A stretch of 40,071 nucleotides of DNA. Source: a virus. The first letter of the stretch is position 1. Every line of letters begins with the position of its first letter. The position numbers were made by a program, and so were the translations under genes. The notes beneath the pieces are model-generated. The model saw only the letters and a program-made list of their open reading frames with translations, was not told the DNA's origin and searched no databases. Where the stretch lies: positions 1 through 40,071 of IMG/VR virus record IMGVR_UViG_3300038409_000024; one strand, given 5' to 3'. This document shows, piece by piece, positions 12,024 through 21,707 of this stretch.

Positions 12024-13576
12024 TACGGCCGCCCGAACAGGCGGATCGTGCCGCCGGTGATGAGGCCGCTTCCGCTAGTCACCCGGATGAAGTTGATGAC
12101 GGAGGTTGTCTCGACGTAGCCGTTGCACTCGCCGTCCGCGGATGTGCCAGCGTCGCGCTGCTTGTAAGACAGGACCGGCTTCCACCCACCATTGAGGTTG
12201 GTCAGCTTGACCCACCCGCTCATGGGATTGCTGGTGTCCGTAACCATGATTTGGAAAGTGTTGCTCCGGGCGCCTGCGCCTTCCGACGCATAAGAGACGG
12301 TCTCGAATGTGGACCCGCCGTCGTCTGAAAACTTTATGGCTATGAAGTCGGTGCCGCTGAAGGTGATGGACTCCATCACGATCATCAGCTCCGAGCAATT
12401 GGCGATGTCGGCTTGGTTGAAGTCGTTGTCCCCGCCAGCGGGCGATGTCGTCTGGCCGATGAGGGTCCAGCCGCCCCCGTCGCTACCAAGCGCGGCGATG
12501 GCCTGCGCCGTGCGGAGCGGGGTCATGACCACGGTGTTGTCGGAGCCGGCTTCGGCCACTGCCTGAGAGGCGAAGTGGCTGTTCGTCAGTATCCACCCGC
12601 CGTCGCACAGGAGGGTGCCGGACAGGTTGATGTAGGAGGCGGCGAGCTGGATCGTGCCGGCGCCCGATACGCCGTCCCACAGGCTGATTTGCCAAAGGTC
12701 GGCGAGGGCCCCGTTTTTGACGATGCGGATGCCGGGCTTGCCGGCGGCTATGTCGCTCGGCTTCAGTTCGAGCACGGCCGTGCCCGATGTCGATGTGAAG
12801 CCGCCATCGACTTGTACGCCCCCGGAAAGGACGGGACTGGCCTTGGGCGCCTTGGCGGTGTCCAGGGCGTCTAGGGCGTTGGCGACGTTGGCCCCTGAGA
12901 CGGAGCTGTCGTTGGCGATATCCGAGGCGTTGCCGCCGGTGTCGTTGTAGGCGATGGCCCAGGCGACGCCGGTCCACACCTTCATCTTGGAGACGCCGGT
13001 GTTGAAGTAGAGTGCCCCGGTGACGAGGGCGTTGCCGTCGTTGTCGAGGGTAGGGTCGCTGGCCTTCTCGCCCAGGTAGCGGTCGTCGAAGCTGTCGTAG
13101 GCGGACGCGGCGGCCACCACGGAGGCGGCGGCGTTGGTGGCGGATGAGGAGGCAGCCGTGGCGGATGAGGCGGCAGCCGTGGCGCTGGCCGCGGCGGCGG
13201 CCACGTCGGCGTCAATGTCGTCCTGGACGGCGGCGAGGGCGGCCTCAGCGGCTGCTGTGCCGGTGACAGACGCCACGTCGGCGGCCTCGGCGGCGATGTA
13301 GACGGCCTGCTTCTGGGAGGCGTTCAGGTGCCGCCCGAGGATCACGGCGCCGTCGGCCCAGGTGACGATGGGAGTGGTGGTCGTCTCGCGATAGATGCGG
13401 ATGGCGACATCAGCTCCCGGAGCGGTGTCGAAGGTGAGGGTGTAGTCGGAGATGGTGAACGCCGACGTGGCCACCCCATCAAGGGTCGCCTTTACGTGGG
13501 ACGCGGAGAGATAGTCGAAGGGGAAGACGTAGTCGGTCTCTGACCCGTCCCCCGTGTAGGTGACGTAGGTTGCCAT
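12023..13576 (-). CDS. Tail fibre protein with T7 gp17-type N-terminus
   Basis: 517-residue receptor-binding fibre. Residues 1-115 match the T7 tail fibre attachment domain (YTGDGSETDYVFPFDYL, HVKATLDGV, RETTTTP, GRHLNASQKQAVY). Residues of about 115-170 are Ala/Ser-rich, a likely trimeric coiled coil. The rest holds a beta-rich region with a WTGVAW segment and a C-terminal domain (GGGWTLIGQTTSP ... GGTIRLFGRP), probably the host-binding tip. It is attached to the tail by the N-terminal domain. The tip would set host range and is the least conserved part. Confidence 0.93.
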   Translation of the reverse strand: MATYVTYTGDGSETDYVFPFDYLSASHVKATLDGVATSAFTISDYTLTFDTAPGADVAIRIYRETTTTPIVTWADGAVILGRHLNASQKQAVYIAAEAADVASVTGTAAAEAALAAVQDDIDADVAAAAASATAAASSATAASSSATNAAASVVAAASAYDSFDDRYLGEKASDPTLDNDGNALVTGALYFNTGVSKMKVWTGVAWAIAYNDTGGNASDIANDSSVSGANVANALDALDTAKAPKASPVLSGGVQVDGGFTSTSGTAVLELKPSDIAAGKPGIRIVKNGALADLWQISLWDGVSGAGTIQLAASYINLSGTLLCDGGWILTNSHFASQAVAEAGSDNTVVMTPLRTAQAIAALGSDGGGWTLIGQTTSPAGGDNDFNQADIANCSELMIVMESITFSGTDFIAIKFSDDGGSTFETVSYASEGAGARSNTFQIMVTDTSNPMSGWVKLTNLNGGWKPVLSYKQRDAGTSADGECNGYVETTSVINFIRVTSGSGLITGGTIRLFGRP

Positions 13577-13594
13577 TGCTCTTGATGGGTGAGG

Positions 13595-13622
13595 AGCCCC
13601 CGGCCGGTGAAGGCCAGGGGCT
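13595..13622 (-). other. Hairpin between the gp16-like and tail fibre genes
   Basis: Arms AGCCCC-C-GGCC and GGCC-A-GGGGCT (one mismatch, 6-nt loop) in the 57-bp gap. No T-tract follows, so an RNA processing or pausing site is more likely than a terminator. Confidence 0.45.
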
Positions 13623-13633
13623 TAGAGGGTGTG

Positions 13634-16600
13634 CTACTGCGGCTGACGCGGCGGTGGCCGCTCAGGCAGGTTGAGGGCGCTGGGCCCGACGAGGAACGAG
13701 AGCCCGTTGCCGATGCCAGCGAGGTTGTTGAACGGCAGCATCGAGAACAGGTCCCTGGTTTCCGTCTGGGCCGGAGCCCGGAGGTTCCAGAGCGAGTTCG
13801 TCATCCCGCCTACGCCGCGGCCCGCCCGATCAATGAAGTTGATGAAGGGCATGCCGAGGACGGCGTTGGAAGGCTGCGCCGTGGTGCGGGCGTTGAAGAT
13901 GCCCTCCTTGTTCCCCCCGAGCAGCAGGGCGCTGTCGGTAATCATGGGGAGGAGAGCCGACCAGCCAGACCGCGAGAATGCGGCCAGGGCCAGGGCCTCG
14001 ACTGAGGCGTTCTTCTTGACGTACTCGTCGTAGTCCGACCGGCCGAGGGCCGTGAGGTGGACCTGAGCAGCCCGGACAATCGCAGCCGACGCCATGCTCC
14101 AGAAGAACGTGGCCATCGCACGGGGGTCACCCATGTGGATGTTGTAGTTCAACTGGTTGGCGTGGGCGACCATCGGGAAGGACCGGAACTGGAAGATGAT
14201 TTGCATGATGGGATCATCACGCAGCTTCCGAGGCACGGTTCCCTGGTCGCCCTGCTGGATGATGGCTCGGGCGCGGCGCCAGATGGCCCGCTCGAAGACC
14301 ATCTTGGCCTCCTTGTCCGTCCACTGCCAAGCACGGGCGGTGGGCACCAGCTCGCCGGTGAGGCGGCCTTCGGTGACCCCGACGTGGTCGATGAACTGCT
14401 GCAGGATGCGTTTGAGCATGTCCTCGCCGACCCCGAGCTGCGCCATGCGACGGGCGAAGCCGGTGGTCGAGGAGAACGTGATGCGGCGCTCAGGGTGAAC
14501 CCCGAGGTCCAGGTTGTTGTCCTTGCGGTACTTGGCCGCGTAGTTGGCAACGTCCTGGACGAGCCACATGCGGGTGTGCCGCTCCTGCGTCCTCTGCCAG
14601 AAGTTCTGCATCGACAGCGTGTTCTGGATGTGCTCGCCGGCCGACATCAGGCGCTCCGCCCCCGCCTTGAAGCGGTTGGGAGAGCCCCCGTAGGGCATCT
14701 CGTCGATGCCGTCGATGTCGTCCCAGCGGAACCCGTGAAGGTGCTCGTGGGACCCGAGGGCCTCGACGAACTGGGCCAGCTCGCGCTTCATGAGGCTCTT
14801 CCCCGTGACGGGGTCGATGAACCTCTTGAAGGCGGGGGACTGCTGCATGGCAGCCTTGATGCCGACCTGTCCGATGGCGGTGCCATACTCGGACGACTGG
14901 GCGAAGCCGACTTGGTTCAGGTAGACCGTGCGGAGGAACGCCCTGGTCATCCGGAGGTGCCACGCCCAGTTGTCGAGCTGAGCGGGGTTGGGACGACCGA
15001 GGACCCGGTCGATGTCGAACCGGAGCTTCTCGATCTCGTTCTTGATGTGCTCGGCCGTGTAGCTCGGGTTCTTTTCCGAGTGCATGCGGTTATACACGAT
15101 CAAGTTCTCGATGGTGGCGTCGATCTCCTGCTGGTTGGTCCAGCCGTTGACCAGGAAGCGGGTCTCCCCGCCGGCCTGATTGGCCATCGGCAGCTCGACG
15201 CGGACGTTAGCCGCCGCCCAGTGCCCCGACATCTGCCTAAAGTACTTCTTGGAGATGGCGGTGATGTCGTTGTTGAGGATGTCCGCGAAGTGCAGCTCCT
15301 CGTCAACGCCATTGCGTCGGACGGTGTGGACGTAGGTCTCGTCGAACCACTCACGCTTCTTCAGGTGGCCTGCGGAGGTCTTACCGTCCCCTGACGGGGG
15401 GTAGACCCACTCCAGCATGTCGTCGATCAGGGCGTCGTCGACACCCTTCTCGCGGAGCTGGGCGGCCAGGGCCTCCCGAGCGTCCTTGTTCCCCATGTGG
15501 GCGTTCTCCCAGCGGTGGTGACCGATGCCGAGGCTCCGGTCGTCCAGGATGTCCACCCACATATCGAAGAACTTGAGCAGCTCGGCCTCGTCCCGCGGCT
15601 CCACACCGCGCTTGATGCGCTCGGAGTTGTGGGACTTGGCCAGCATCTTCACTACCTCGGGGTGCCCGAAGTAGGCCACAGCATCCGCGACTGCGTTGTA
15701 GTCGTAGATGCGGGGGATCTGGTACACGTCCGGGTCGATGTACTCGGCGCCGGAAACCGGACGGCCCTCCTTGCCTTCGTGGCGCAGGGGGTTCATCAGG
15801 TCGAGGCCGGCCTCCTTGTAGACGCGGCGGAAGGCGTTGAGCAGCTCCACTGCCTCCGGGTCGATCTGGTGCCTGGAGGACCGGATAGCCCGGCCCGCCA
15901 TGACGTACAGCTCCTGCCGGCGCGTGGCGAGCTGGGCCGGTGTGAGGCCCAGGCGCTCCGCCCACTTCTGCTCGATGCCAACCCTGGACTGCTCGAAGTC
16001 GGTGAGCCAGCGGCTCTCCATCTGCATCTGATCCAGGTTCATCGGCCGGAAGTTGGTCCGGTGATCGCGCATGCCCACAGCGTTGTTCAGAACGCTCCCG
16101 CCGATGGCGCGAGTGCCCGGCGAGGGGGACATGACGTACAGCGAGGCGGGGTCTATGCGGGCCCAGCCGGCGCCGTGGGGGATCAGGTCCCCGTCCACGT
16201 CGGCGAAGGCGGTCCAGGCATCGTCCTTGAACCGGGAGCGGAGTGCGTCCAGGTTCTGGATGAGCGTCTGCTCGTCAGGGGTCAGCTCTTTCCGGCCCCC
16301 GGCGTTGTTCCACCAGGAGGTGATGCGGGCCCCGAGGCCGGTGACCTTAGGCCCCTGGCGGGGCTTCTGGTACAGCTCCCGGGCTCCTTCAGGGGCCCCG
16401 GGCATGGTGCTCTCGCGGACACCCAAGACCTCGAAGAGGTGGTCGAAGGCGGCGTACACACGCTGCTTCTCGGCCTCGTCGGTGAACTTGTTGAACCACA
16501 TGGCGTGGTTCTTGATGGTCCCGCCGGAGCGGTCGGACACCCACGACTGGAAGGCGCGGGCGGTGACCTCCATAGGGTTCTGGAGATACTCGCGAGCCCG

Positions 16601-19600
16601 CCGGCCGCCGGAAAGGAAGGTGGCCTTGTTGCCCTCGTTGGCGAAGATGCCGGTCTTCGTGGTGGCGGCGCCGATCAGCCTATTCTGGAGTTCGGCGACC
16701 TTGCCCTGTACCTCGATGACATACTCATGGTGACTCAAACCACGCAAGTCCGCCCACGCCTTCAGCCATCGCTGGTAGAACTCCAGTTCGGCCGTGAGCC
16801 GGGCCACGTCCTCCCCGTACAGGGCGGTGTGGACACCGGCGATGGCGTCCCGGACCTCGGGGCGAATGGCGATCTTGGACTCGGGGGCGGTGACGCCTCG
16901 GGACACGTCGATGTACCCGCCGCGGTGGTTGGGGAACCCGATGTTGAAGAGGAAGTTGGCCAGGGTGTGCCAGAACTCGTGGGCGACGGTAGACGCCTCA
17001 CGCCCGACGCCGCCGATCATCAACGGGCTGTAGTTGATGACCGCGTCCGGGTCCTGAGCATTCTGGCCCTCCCTGATCCAGGTGTGGGCCATCCCGTAGG
17101 CACCAGGGTCTAGCATCCGCTCGGCAAACCAGCCTTCCAGGCGCCCGCCGTGGAACATGGTCTCGACGGGGATGCCGATGGCGGTGGCCACGGACTGCAG
17201 GTCGCGTCGGAGGAGGGCGTCAACGTTGCCCAAGCGGGCGGCCCGCTGAGCGCCGAGGCTGTCCAATCCGAGGGTGATGCGGTCTCCGAAGGTCTCCCAC
17301 AGCTTGTCCAGGGGACGCGCCGCGGGGTTCGCGAACTCGTCAATGCGGCCAGAGCTGATGTCGTCGAAGACATCACGGGCGGTGCGGAAGCCCGAGATGC
17401 CCAGGGCCCGCTTCAACGCTCCGAACCACTCCAGGACTTTGTCCAGGACGGCGTCCAGCTTTCCGAAGGTCTCCCCACGGAAGCGGCCGTCGAGCATACG
17501 GGCGACGACCTCCTCGTCCATCTGGAACTGCATGAGCCCTTCGGACTTGTACTGCGCCTCGACCTCCTCGCGGATGTGTCGGAAGCGTCTGGAGTTGGTG
17601 ACCTGGACCAGCTTGTCCCAGTCCTTGTCGCCGATGACGCCGTGGGCCCGGAGGGCGTGGATCGTCTCGTGGAAGACGGTGCGGGCCAAGTCCCACGACT
17701 CCAGAGAGGCGTGGATCAGGCGGTTGCGGTAGTAGCCCCACTCGCCGCCGTCGATGGACTCGGTGATCTTCAGCCTGATCTTGTCCCGGAGGCGCTCCGG
17801 GATGACCGTGTAGAAGACCCTCTCGGCCTCGTCGATGGCCTCGTCGATGGGCTGCAGGACGCGGCCGTCTGCAAGGTCCAGGGGAAGCTGCTTCCAGTGG
17901 ACGGACTGGTTGGCGTCGTCGGCGCGGCCGGCGCGGAAGGCGGCGTCGTGGGCGCCGTTGATGCGCTCACCCTCGAAGTGCTCCACCAGCGGCTCGCGCT
18001 TGCGGAACGCCTCACGCCACGCGAACATCTCCCTGTGGGTCCACCGAGGGTTCTCCCCGGTGTCGGTGGTCTCCCCGCGTAGCTGGTTGGTCTCGACGCC
18101 AATGCGCTGTATCCACTGGATGTAGGCGTGGCTGGCGCCGCCCTGGATAGGGCCTTCCGGGTGATGGAAGACGCTGTAGTGGACTACGCCGACCCGCTTG
18201 CCGTCCTTGTAGAGGGCGAGGACACGGGTTGGGCCGTACTCACCCTGTATGCCGACGATGTGGCCCTCGGCAATGTCCTTTTCGGTCAGGTGACGGGCGG
18301 AGAAGCCCTTGGGGAGCTTGGTCGTGCGGGCGGCGCGGACGCGCTCGCGGAGGATCTGCTCGGCCCCTTCGATGGTCGTGGCCTCGTCGAGAGACCTCAC
18401 CCGAGGGAGCTGCTTCATCTTCCGCCCGGCGTCGATGCCTTTGGCGTCCGACAGCATGTCCTCCAGTTGCTCGTCCTGAGCCCGCATGAGGGCGTTCATC
18501 AGGTCGGCGAACTTCAAGGTGCCGCGCCCCTTGCGTGGGGTGGCGGGGGCCTGGGGCTGGGCAGCCTCCACAGGACCGTCGGGGATATTGTTGCCCTCCC
18601 GGAACCGGCGGATGTCCTCGTGGGCCTCCCTGACGGCCGAGCGAACGGCCTCGGAAGGGGTCTCCTTCAAGACCTGCTCCAGCTCCGCGGCGCGGTCCTC
18701 CAGCTCCTTGAGCTTCTGGGCCACGTCCTGAGGGACCTGGAGCCCCGTCTCCGGAGAGACAGGATCGCCGGGGACCGTGTGCAGGCCTTGTCCGGTGACC
18801 GCCTCGGCCTGCCCAAGGCGGTGCCGAGCGCTGCTGATGATGGCGCCGATGACCTGACCGATGGCCGCGTCGTCACCTAGCCGGCCTGTAGCGGAGCTGA
18901 ATTGCTCCCGGGCGGCCTTGATGAGGTCTGCGACAGGAACTCGGGCCAGGATCTCACGCAGCGGGCCCTCGCCCAGGCGTCGGAGGGCGTTGGTGAGCGA
19001 GGTGTTCTCCCCGTTGGCCCAGGGAGGGGCCGTAGGAGCGGCTGCGGGAGTGCTTTGCGCGTTCTCTAGGGGATTGGTGGGGGTTCGTACCGGCTCCGTG
19101 GGAGCGGGCTGTACGGGGCTCTGAGGCGCCTCTGGCGCTTGCGCAGGAGCCGGGGCGTTGTCCTCGTCGATGAGCCGGTTCAGCTCGTCGATCTCGGTGT
19201 CCCAGCGGCCCCGATCCCAGTTCGCAACGTCCTCCATCGTGGGGGCGTCCGTCCTGGGGGACCCGGAGACGGCGTCGCCGGCCTCCTGAGCGGCCCTGCG
19301 GGACCGAAAGAGGTTCATGGGGGAGCCGCCGACGGTCCTGTAGAGGCCTCGGCCGCGCTCAATGACGCTCTCGGAGATGCGGCGGACGGTGTTGGCCTCC
19401 CCGTGGAGGGCCGGATTGCGGGCCAAGGGGCCTGCAGCGCCTCCGATGAGGAGCCCGAGGGCCGCCGCGGAGTAGTAGTCGGCCTGGGTGGTGGGAACTC
19501 CGCTCATCTCGCCGATGCCGGTGGCCACGGTGTTCGCCCAGGCGCCTCCGAAGGCGTTTCCGCCCCACCAGGAGGCCTCCTGAACCCACCGAGGGGCTCT

Positions 19601-20203
19601 CTGGATGGCGCGAGAGAGCTGAATGGCCCTCATGGCGCGGTAGGAGGCCCCGAAGCTGGTCCAGGAGGTGATATCGGTCATGCCGGCGAGGAAGGAAGCT
19701 CCCAGGCCGGTCCAGCCGCCGTACCCGATCATGTCCAGGTGGTCCTGGCGGGTCCGGGCAAGCTCCAGAAGGCGGTTGAAGTGGGTCTCGGAGACGGCTC
19801 CGGAGAGCTGCTCCATCGCCTCAGGGCGCAGCCCGCCCTTCTCGGCCTCCTTCAGCAGCTCCAGGTACCTGTCCCGGTTCCATGAGGGGTCCGGGGGGAA
19901 GGCTGAGTTGGGGCCGAAGGTGTCGAAGACGTTGGGGCCGCCCCCGTGGATGTCGAGGGTGTAGCCGCCGGTGGGCTGGATGCCGAGGGCCGCCCGGCCC
20001 AGCTCAGACCAGCCGTTGGGGCCGTAGTAACGCTGCTCGAACTGACGCTCGGCAGCCCTCTCGGCCTCGTTGGCCTGGAGCTGGGCGGTGAACGGGACAG
20101 TGTCCTCGGTGACCGAGACGAACCCGCGCCGCTCGTGGGCAGGCGGAGGGTTCCGGTCGGTATGCTCGTCGGCTGGGATCTGATCTGGGGTGGGGGCGGC
20201 CAC
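13634..20203 (-). CDS. Giant internal virion/ejection protein (T7 gp16-position, 2189 aa)
   Basis: Largest gene of the window; T7 gp16 has 1318 residues. It would be ejected first into the host to form the channel across the envelope. Residues of about 1-290 are helical with Gly/Ala-rich segments (MAGMTDITSW type, possible membrane-active). About 320-400 is a Pro-rich linker. Two zincin-like motifs are visible: HETIH at residues 845-849 within LARTVFHETIHAL, and HEFWH at 1075-1079 within STVAHEFWHTLA. The C-terminal third (RTVYLNQVGFAQ, FQFRSFPMVAHANQ, SMLPFNNL) follows the pattern of T7-like gp16 C-termini. No transglycosylase motif is obvious; cell-wall activity may sit in the neighbouring SleB-like protein. 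GTG 20203 has AAGGA upstream. Confidence 0.9.
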   Translation of the reverse strand: MAAPTPDQIPADEHTDRNPPPAHERRGFVSVTEDTVPFTAQLQANEAERAAERQFEQRYYGPNGWSELGRAALGIQPTGGYTLDIHGGGPNVFDTFGPNSAFPPDPSWNRDRYLELLKEAEKGGLRPEAMEQLSGAVSETHFNRLLELARTRQDHLDMIGYGGWTGLGASFLAGMTDITSWTSFGASYRAMRAIQLSRAIQRAPRWVQEASWWGGNAFGGAWANTVATGIGEMSGVPTTQADYYSAAALGLLIGGAAGPLARNPALHGEANTVRRISESVIERGRGLYRTVGGSPMNLFRSRRAAQEAGDAVSGSPRTDAPTMEDVANWDRGRWDTEIDELNRLIDEDNAPAPAQAPEAPQSPVQPAPTEPVRTPTNPLENAQSTPAAAPTAPPWANGENTSLTNALRRLGEGPLREILARVPVADLIKAAREQFSSATGRLGDDAAIGQVIGAIISSARHRLGQAEAVTGQGLHTVPGDPVSPETGLQVPQDVAQKLKELEDRAAELEQVLKETPSEAVRSAVREAHEDIRRFREGNNIPDGPVEAAQPQAPATPRKGRGTLKFADLMNALMRAQDEQLEDMLSDAKGIDAGRKMKQLPRVRSLDEATTIEGAEQILRERVRAARTTKLPKGFSARHLTEKDIAEGHIVGIQGEYGPTRVLALYKDGKRVGVVHYSVFHHPEGPIQGGASHAYIQWIQRIGVETNQLRGETTDTGENPRWTHREMFAWREAFRKREPLVEHFEGERINGAHDAAFRAGRADDANQSVHWKQLPLDLADGRVLQPIDEAIDEAERVFYTVIPERLRDKIRLKITESIDGGEWGYYRNRLIHASLESWDLARTVFHETIHALRAHGVIGDKDWDKLVQVTNSRRFRHIREEVEAQYKSEGLMQFQMDEEVVARMLDGRFRGETFGKLDAVLDKVLEWFGALKRALGISGFRTARDVFDDISSGRIDEFANPAARPLDKLWETFGDRITLGLDSLGAQRAARLGNVDALLRRDLQSVATAIGIPVETMFHGGRLEGWFAERMLDPGAYGMAHTWIREGQNAQDPDAVINYSPLMIGGVGREASTVAHEFWHTLANFLFNIGFPNHRGGYIDVSRGVTAPESKIAIRPEVRDAIAGVHTALYGEDVARLTAELEFYQRWLKAWADLRGLSHHEYVIEVQGKVAELQNRLIGAATTKTGIFANEGNKATFLSGGRRAREYLQNPMEVTARAFQSWVSDRSGGTIKNHAMWFNKFTDEAEKQRVYAAFDHLFEVLGVRESTMPGAPEGARELYQKPRQGPKVTGLGARITSWWNNAGGRKELTPDEQTLIQNLDALRSRFKDDAWTAFADVDGDLIPHGAGWARIDPASLYVMSPSPGTRAIGGSVLNNAVGMRDHRTNFRPMNLDQMQMESRWLTDFEQSRVGIEQKWAERLGLTPAQLATRRQELYVMAGRAIRSSRHQIDPEAVELLNAFRRVYKEAGLDLMNPLRHEGKEGRPVSGAEYIDPDVYQIPRIYDYNAVADAVAYFGHPEVVKMLAKSHNSERIKRGVEPRDEAELLKFFDMWVDILDDRSLGIGHHRWENAHMGNKDAREALAAQLREKGVDDALIDDMLEWVYPPSGDGKTSAGHLKKREWFDETYVHTVRRNGVDEELHFADILNNDITAISKKYFRQMSGHWAAANVRVELPMANQAGGETRFLVNGWTNQQEIDATIENLIVYNRMHSEKNPSYTAEHIKNEIEKLRFDIDRVLGRPNPAQLDNWAWHLRMTRAFLRTVYLNQVGFAQSSEYGTAIGQVGIKAAMQQSPAFKRFIDPVTGKSLMKRELAQFVEALGSHEHLHGFRWDDIDGIDEMPYGGSPNRFKAGAERLMSAGEHIQNTLSMQNFWQRTQERHTRMWLVQDVANYAAKYRKDNNLDLGVHPERRITFSSTTGFARRMAQLGVGEDMLKRILQQFIDHVGVTEGRLTGELVPTARAWQWTDKEAKMVFERAIWRRARAIIQQGDQGTVPRKLRDDPIMQIIFQFRSFPMVAHANQLNYNIHMGDPRAMATFFWSMASAAIVRAAQVHLTALGRSDYDEYVKKNASVEALALAAFSRSGWSALLPMITDSALLLGGNKEGIFNARTTAQPSNAVLGMPFINFIDRAGRGVGGMTNSLWNLRAPAQTETRDLFSMLPFNNLAGIGNGLSFLVGPSALNLPERPPPRQPQ

Positions 20204-20212
20204 TAGGGTTCC

Positions 20213-20650
20213 TTACAAGGGGAGTTTGTTGAAGAGGTCGGCCTCGGCTTTCCGACGCCGGACAAGTCCGGGCAGCACGCGGCCACCTCCCCGAGTCCAC
20301 TTCATGAACTCAGCGGCGACGACCTTGCCGTCCGCGTTGGCGTTGACCTTCTTCAGGAGACCGGAGCGCGAGAGGGCTCCCTCTCCGCAGTTGTAGGCGA
20401 ATGAGACGAGGGCGTCGTACTGGTTCTGGTTCAGGGTGACCTTCGCCAGCTTGTTGACGGCAGCCTCGAACTTGGACAGCTCTCGGAGGAGTGCGGCCTC
20501 GGCTTCGTCCTTTGTCCAGACCATGCCGGGCTTCACGCCCTCGGTGCAGCCGTAGCCGATTGTCCAAACACCGGCGGGGCAGCGGTATGCTTTCAAGAAA
20601 AGGCCCTCGAAGCTCTTGACGAGCCCGAGACCCACAGAACTGATCTGCAT
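20213..20650 (-). CDS. GH24 endolysin (T4/P22-type lysozyme)
   Basis: 145-residue muramidase cleaving peptidoglycan at the end of infection. The catalytic triad E-x8-(D/C)-x5-T is complete as E15, C24, T30 within KSFEG and CPAGVWTIGYG. LNQNQYDALVSFAYNCGEGA and the C-terminal GLVRRRKAEADLF are typical of the family. There is no signal peptide or SAR helix, so a holin is needed for release. It sits between the SleB-like and giant ejection protein genes, unlike T7, whose lysozyme is an amidase in the DNA metabolism block. Confidence 0.96.
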   Translation of the reverse strand: MQISSVGLGLVKSFEGLFLKAYRCPAGVWTIGYGCTEGVKPGMVWTKDEAEAALLRELSKFEAAVNKLAKVTLNQNQYDALVSFAYNCGEGALSRSGLLKKVNANADGKVVAAEFMKWTRGGGRVLPGLVRRRKAEADLFNKLPL

Positions 20651-20660
20651 TGATCCTTGA

Positions 20661-21707
20661 TTAGAAAGAGCCCCCGGTGCGGTAGTCGTCGTAGGGATCG
20701 TCGACTACGTGCTGCTGGGGGATGGTGGGGGTGTTGATGCCCCGCGTTCGCACGCGGCGAGCGGTCGGCCGGACTGGACCCGTAGGGGTCACGGGGGTGG
20801 TCCAGGGGTTCTCCACGGCGGGGAGGACGTAGTCGTCCGTGTTCTCGAACGACGGGCCCGTGTTGCGGATGGAGTGCCGGCCCTGCGGGGCCAGGAAGGC
20901 GTGCCCAGGGTCCCGCATGGTGACGTTGTCGTAGCGGCCGTCGCCATGGGCGTTGAAGCGGGTCCACGTCCTCCAGGTCCGGTACAGGCGCGGGTTGCCG
21001 GCCTCCAGGCCGAGCATGGTGCGCTCGTGGACGATGAAGTGGGTGGCGCCCCCGGTGGGGTCATTCTCGCGGCCGTTGGCGTACCGCTCGATCCAGTCAC
21101 GGGTCTCGCGGAACTCCGGGCTCGCCAGGATGGCGGAGACCTGATTGGCCCGGCCCGGCTCGATGCTGGGCTGGTACCAAGTGCTGCCGACCATGTCCCC
21201 GAGGGGGAGACGCTGGGCGCGGCTGCGGTTCACCATCGTGGCCGCGATGTTGCGTGCCTCCTCGTGGGTGCCGTTGCGACGGCGCTCCATGAGGGACATG
21301 ATGGCGGCCCGCCCGAACTCGTCCTGGGCCTGCCACCCGGCGTGGGTGCGGGTCCAGTTGTCGACACCCCGGAACCTGAAGGACAGGCGGGGCGGCGGCG
21401 AGCCGGCGATGATGGCGTCCGACCGGGCGGAGCCCTGGGGAGGGCGGGCCTCCGGCGGGGCGTGATCGGTGTCCGGCTTGGTGGGCCCGGACGGGGCGTA
21501 GGCGGTCTCTCGGTTGCTGTTGACGATCCTCCAGAAGTCCTCGGAGGCGGGGTCATGCTGCCAGGGGTCCCTACCGGCCGGCGGCCAGTTGGCCGTGAGA
21601 CGGTCGAAGTAGTCGGGCCCCTGCCTCTCCTGCCCCCCTGCCGGGGCCTGGGGATTGAACAGGCCCTGGAGGAAGGTCAGGAGAGGGTTGGTGGCGTTGT
21701 CGGCCAT
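20661..21707 (-). CDS. Virion protein with SleB-like cell-wall hydrolase domain
   Basis: 348 residues. The first 120 are Pro/Gly-rich and disordered (NPQAPAGGQERQGPDYF). Residues of about 125-290 fit the Hydrolase_2/SleB pattern: HEEARNIAATMVNRS, LPLGDMVGSTWYQPS, NDPTGGATHFIVHE and PGHAFLAP. This fold is a lytic transglycosylase-like or amidase hydrolase of peptidoglycan. The ATG shares a base with the stop of the gp15-like gene (TAATG), so it belongs to the ejection operon and probably opens the cell wall at entry, a role held by the gp16 N-terminus in T7. Confidence 0.85.
   Translation of the reverse strand: MADNATNPLLTFLQGLFNPQAPAGGQERQGPDYFDRLTANWPPAGRDPWQHDPASEDFWRIVNSNRETAYAPSGPTKPDTDHAPPEARPPQGSARSDAIIAGSPPPRLSFRFRGVDNWTRTHAGWQAQDEFGRAAIMSLMERRRNGTHEEARNIAATMVNRSRAQRLPLGDMVGSTWYQPSIEPGRANQVSAILASPEFRETRDWIERYANGRENDPTGGATHFIVHERTMLGLEAGNPRLYRTWRTWTRFNAHGDGRYDNVTMRDPGHAFLAPQGRHSIRNTGPSFENTDDYVLPAVENPWTTPVTPTGPVRPTARRVRTRGINTPTIPQQHVVDDPYDDYRTGGSF

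Noticed and set aside
12023-13576. DNA-inversion or diversity-generating system for the tail fibre
   Set aside because: No reverse transcriptase, template repeat, invertase gene or flanking inverted repeat of the fibre tip was seen.
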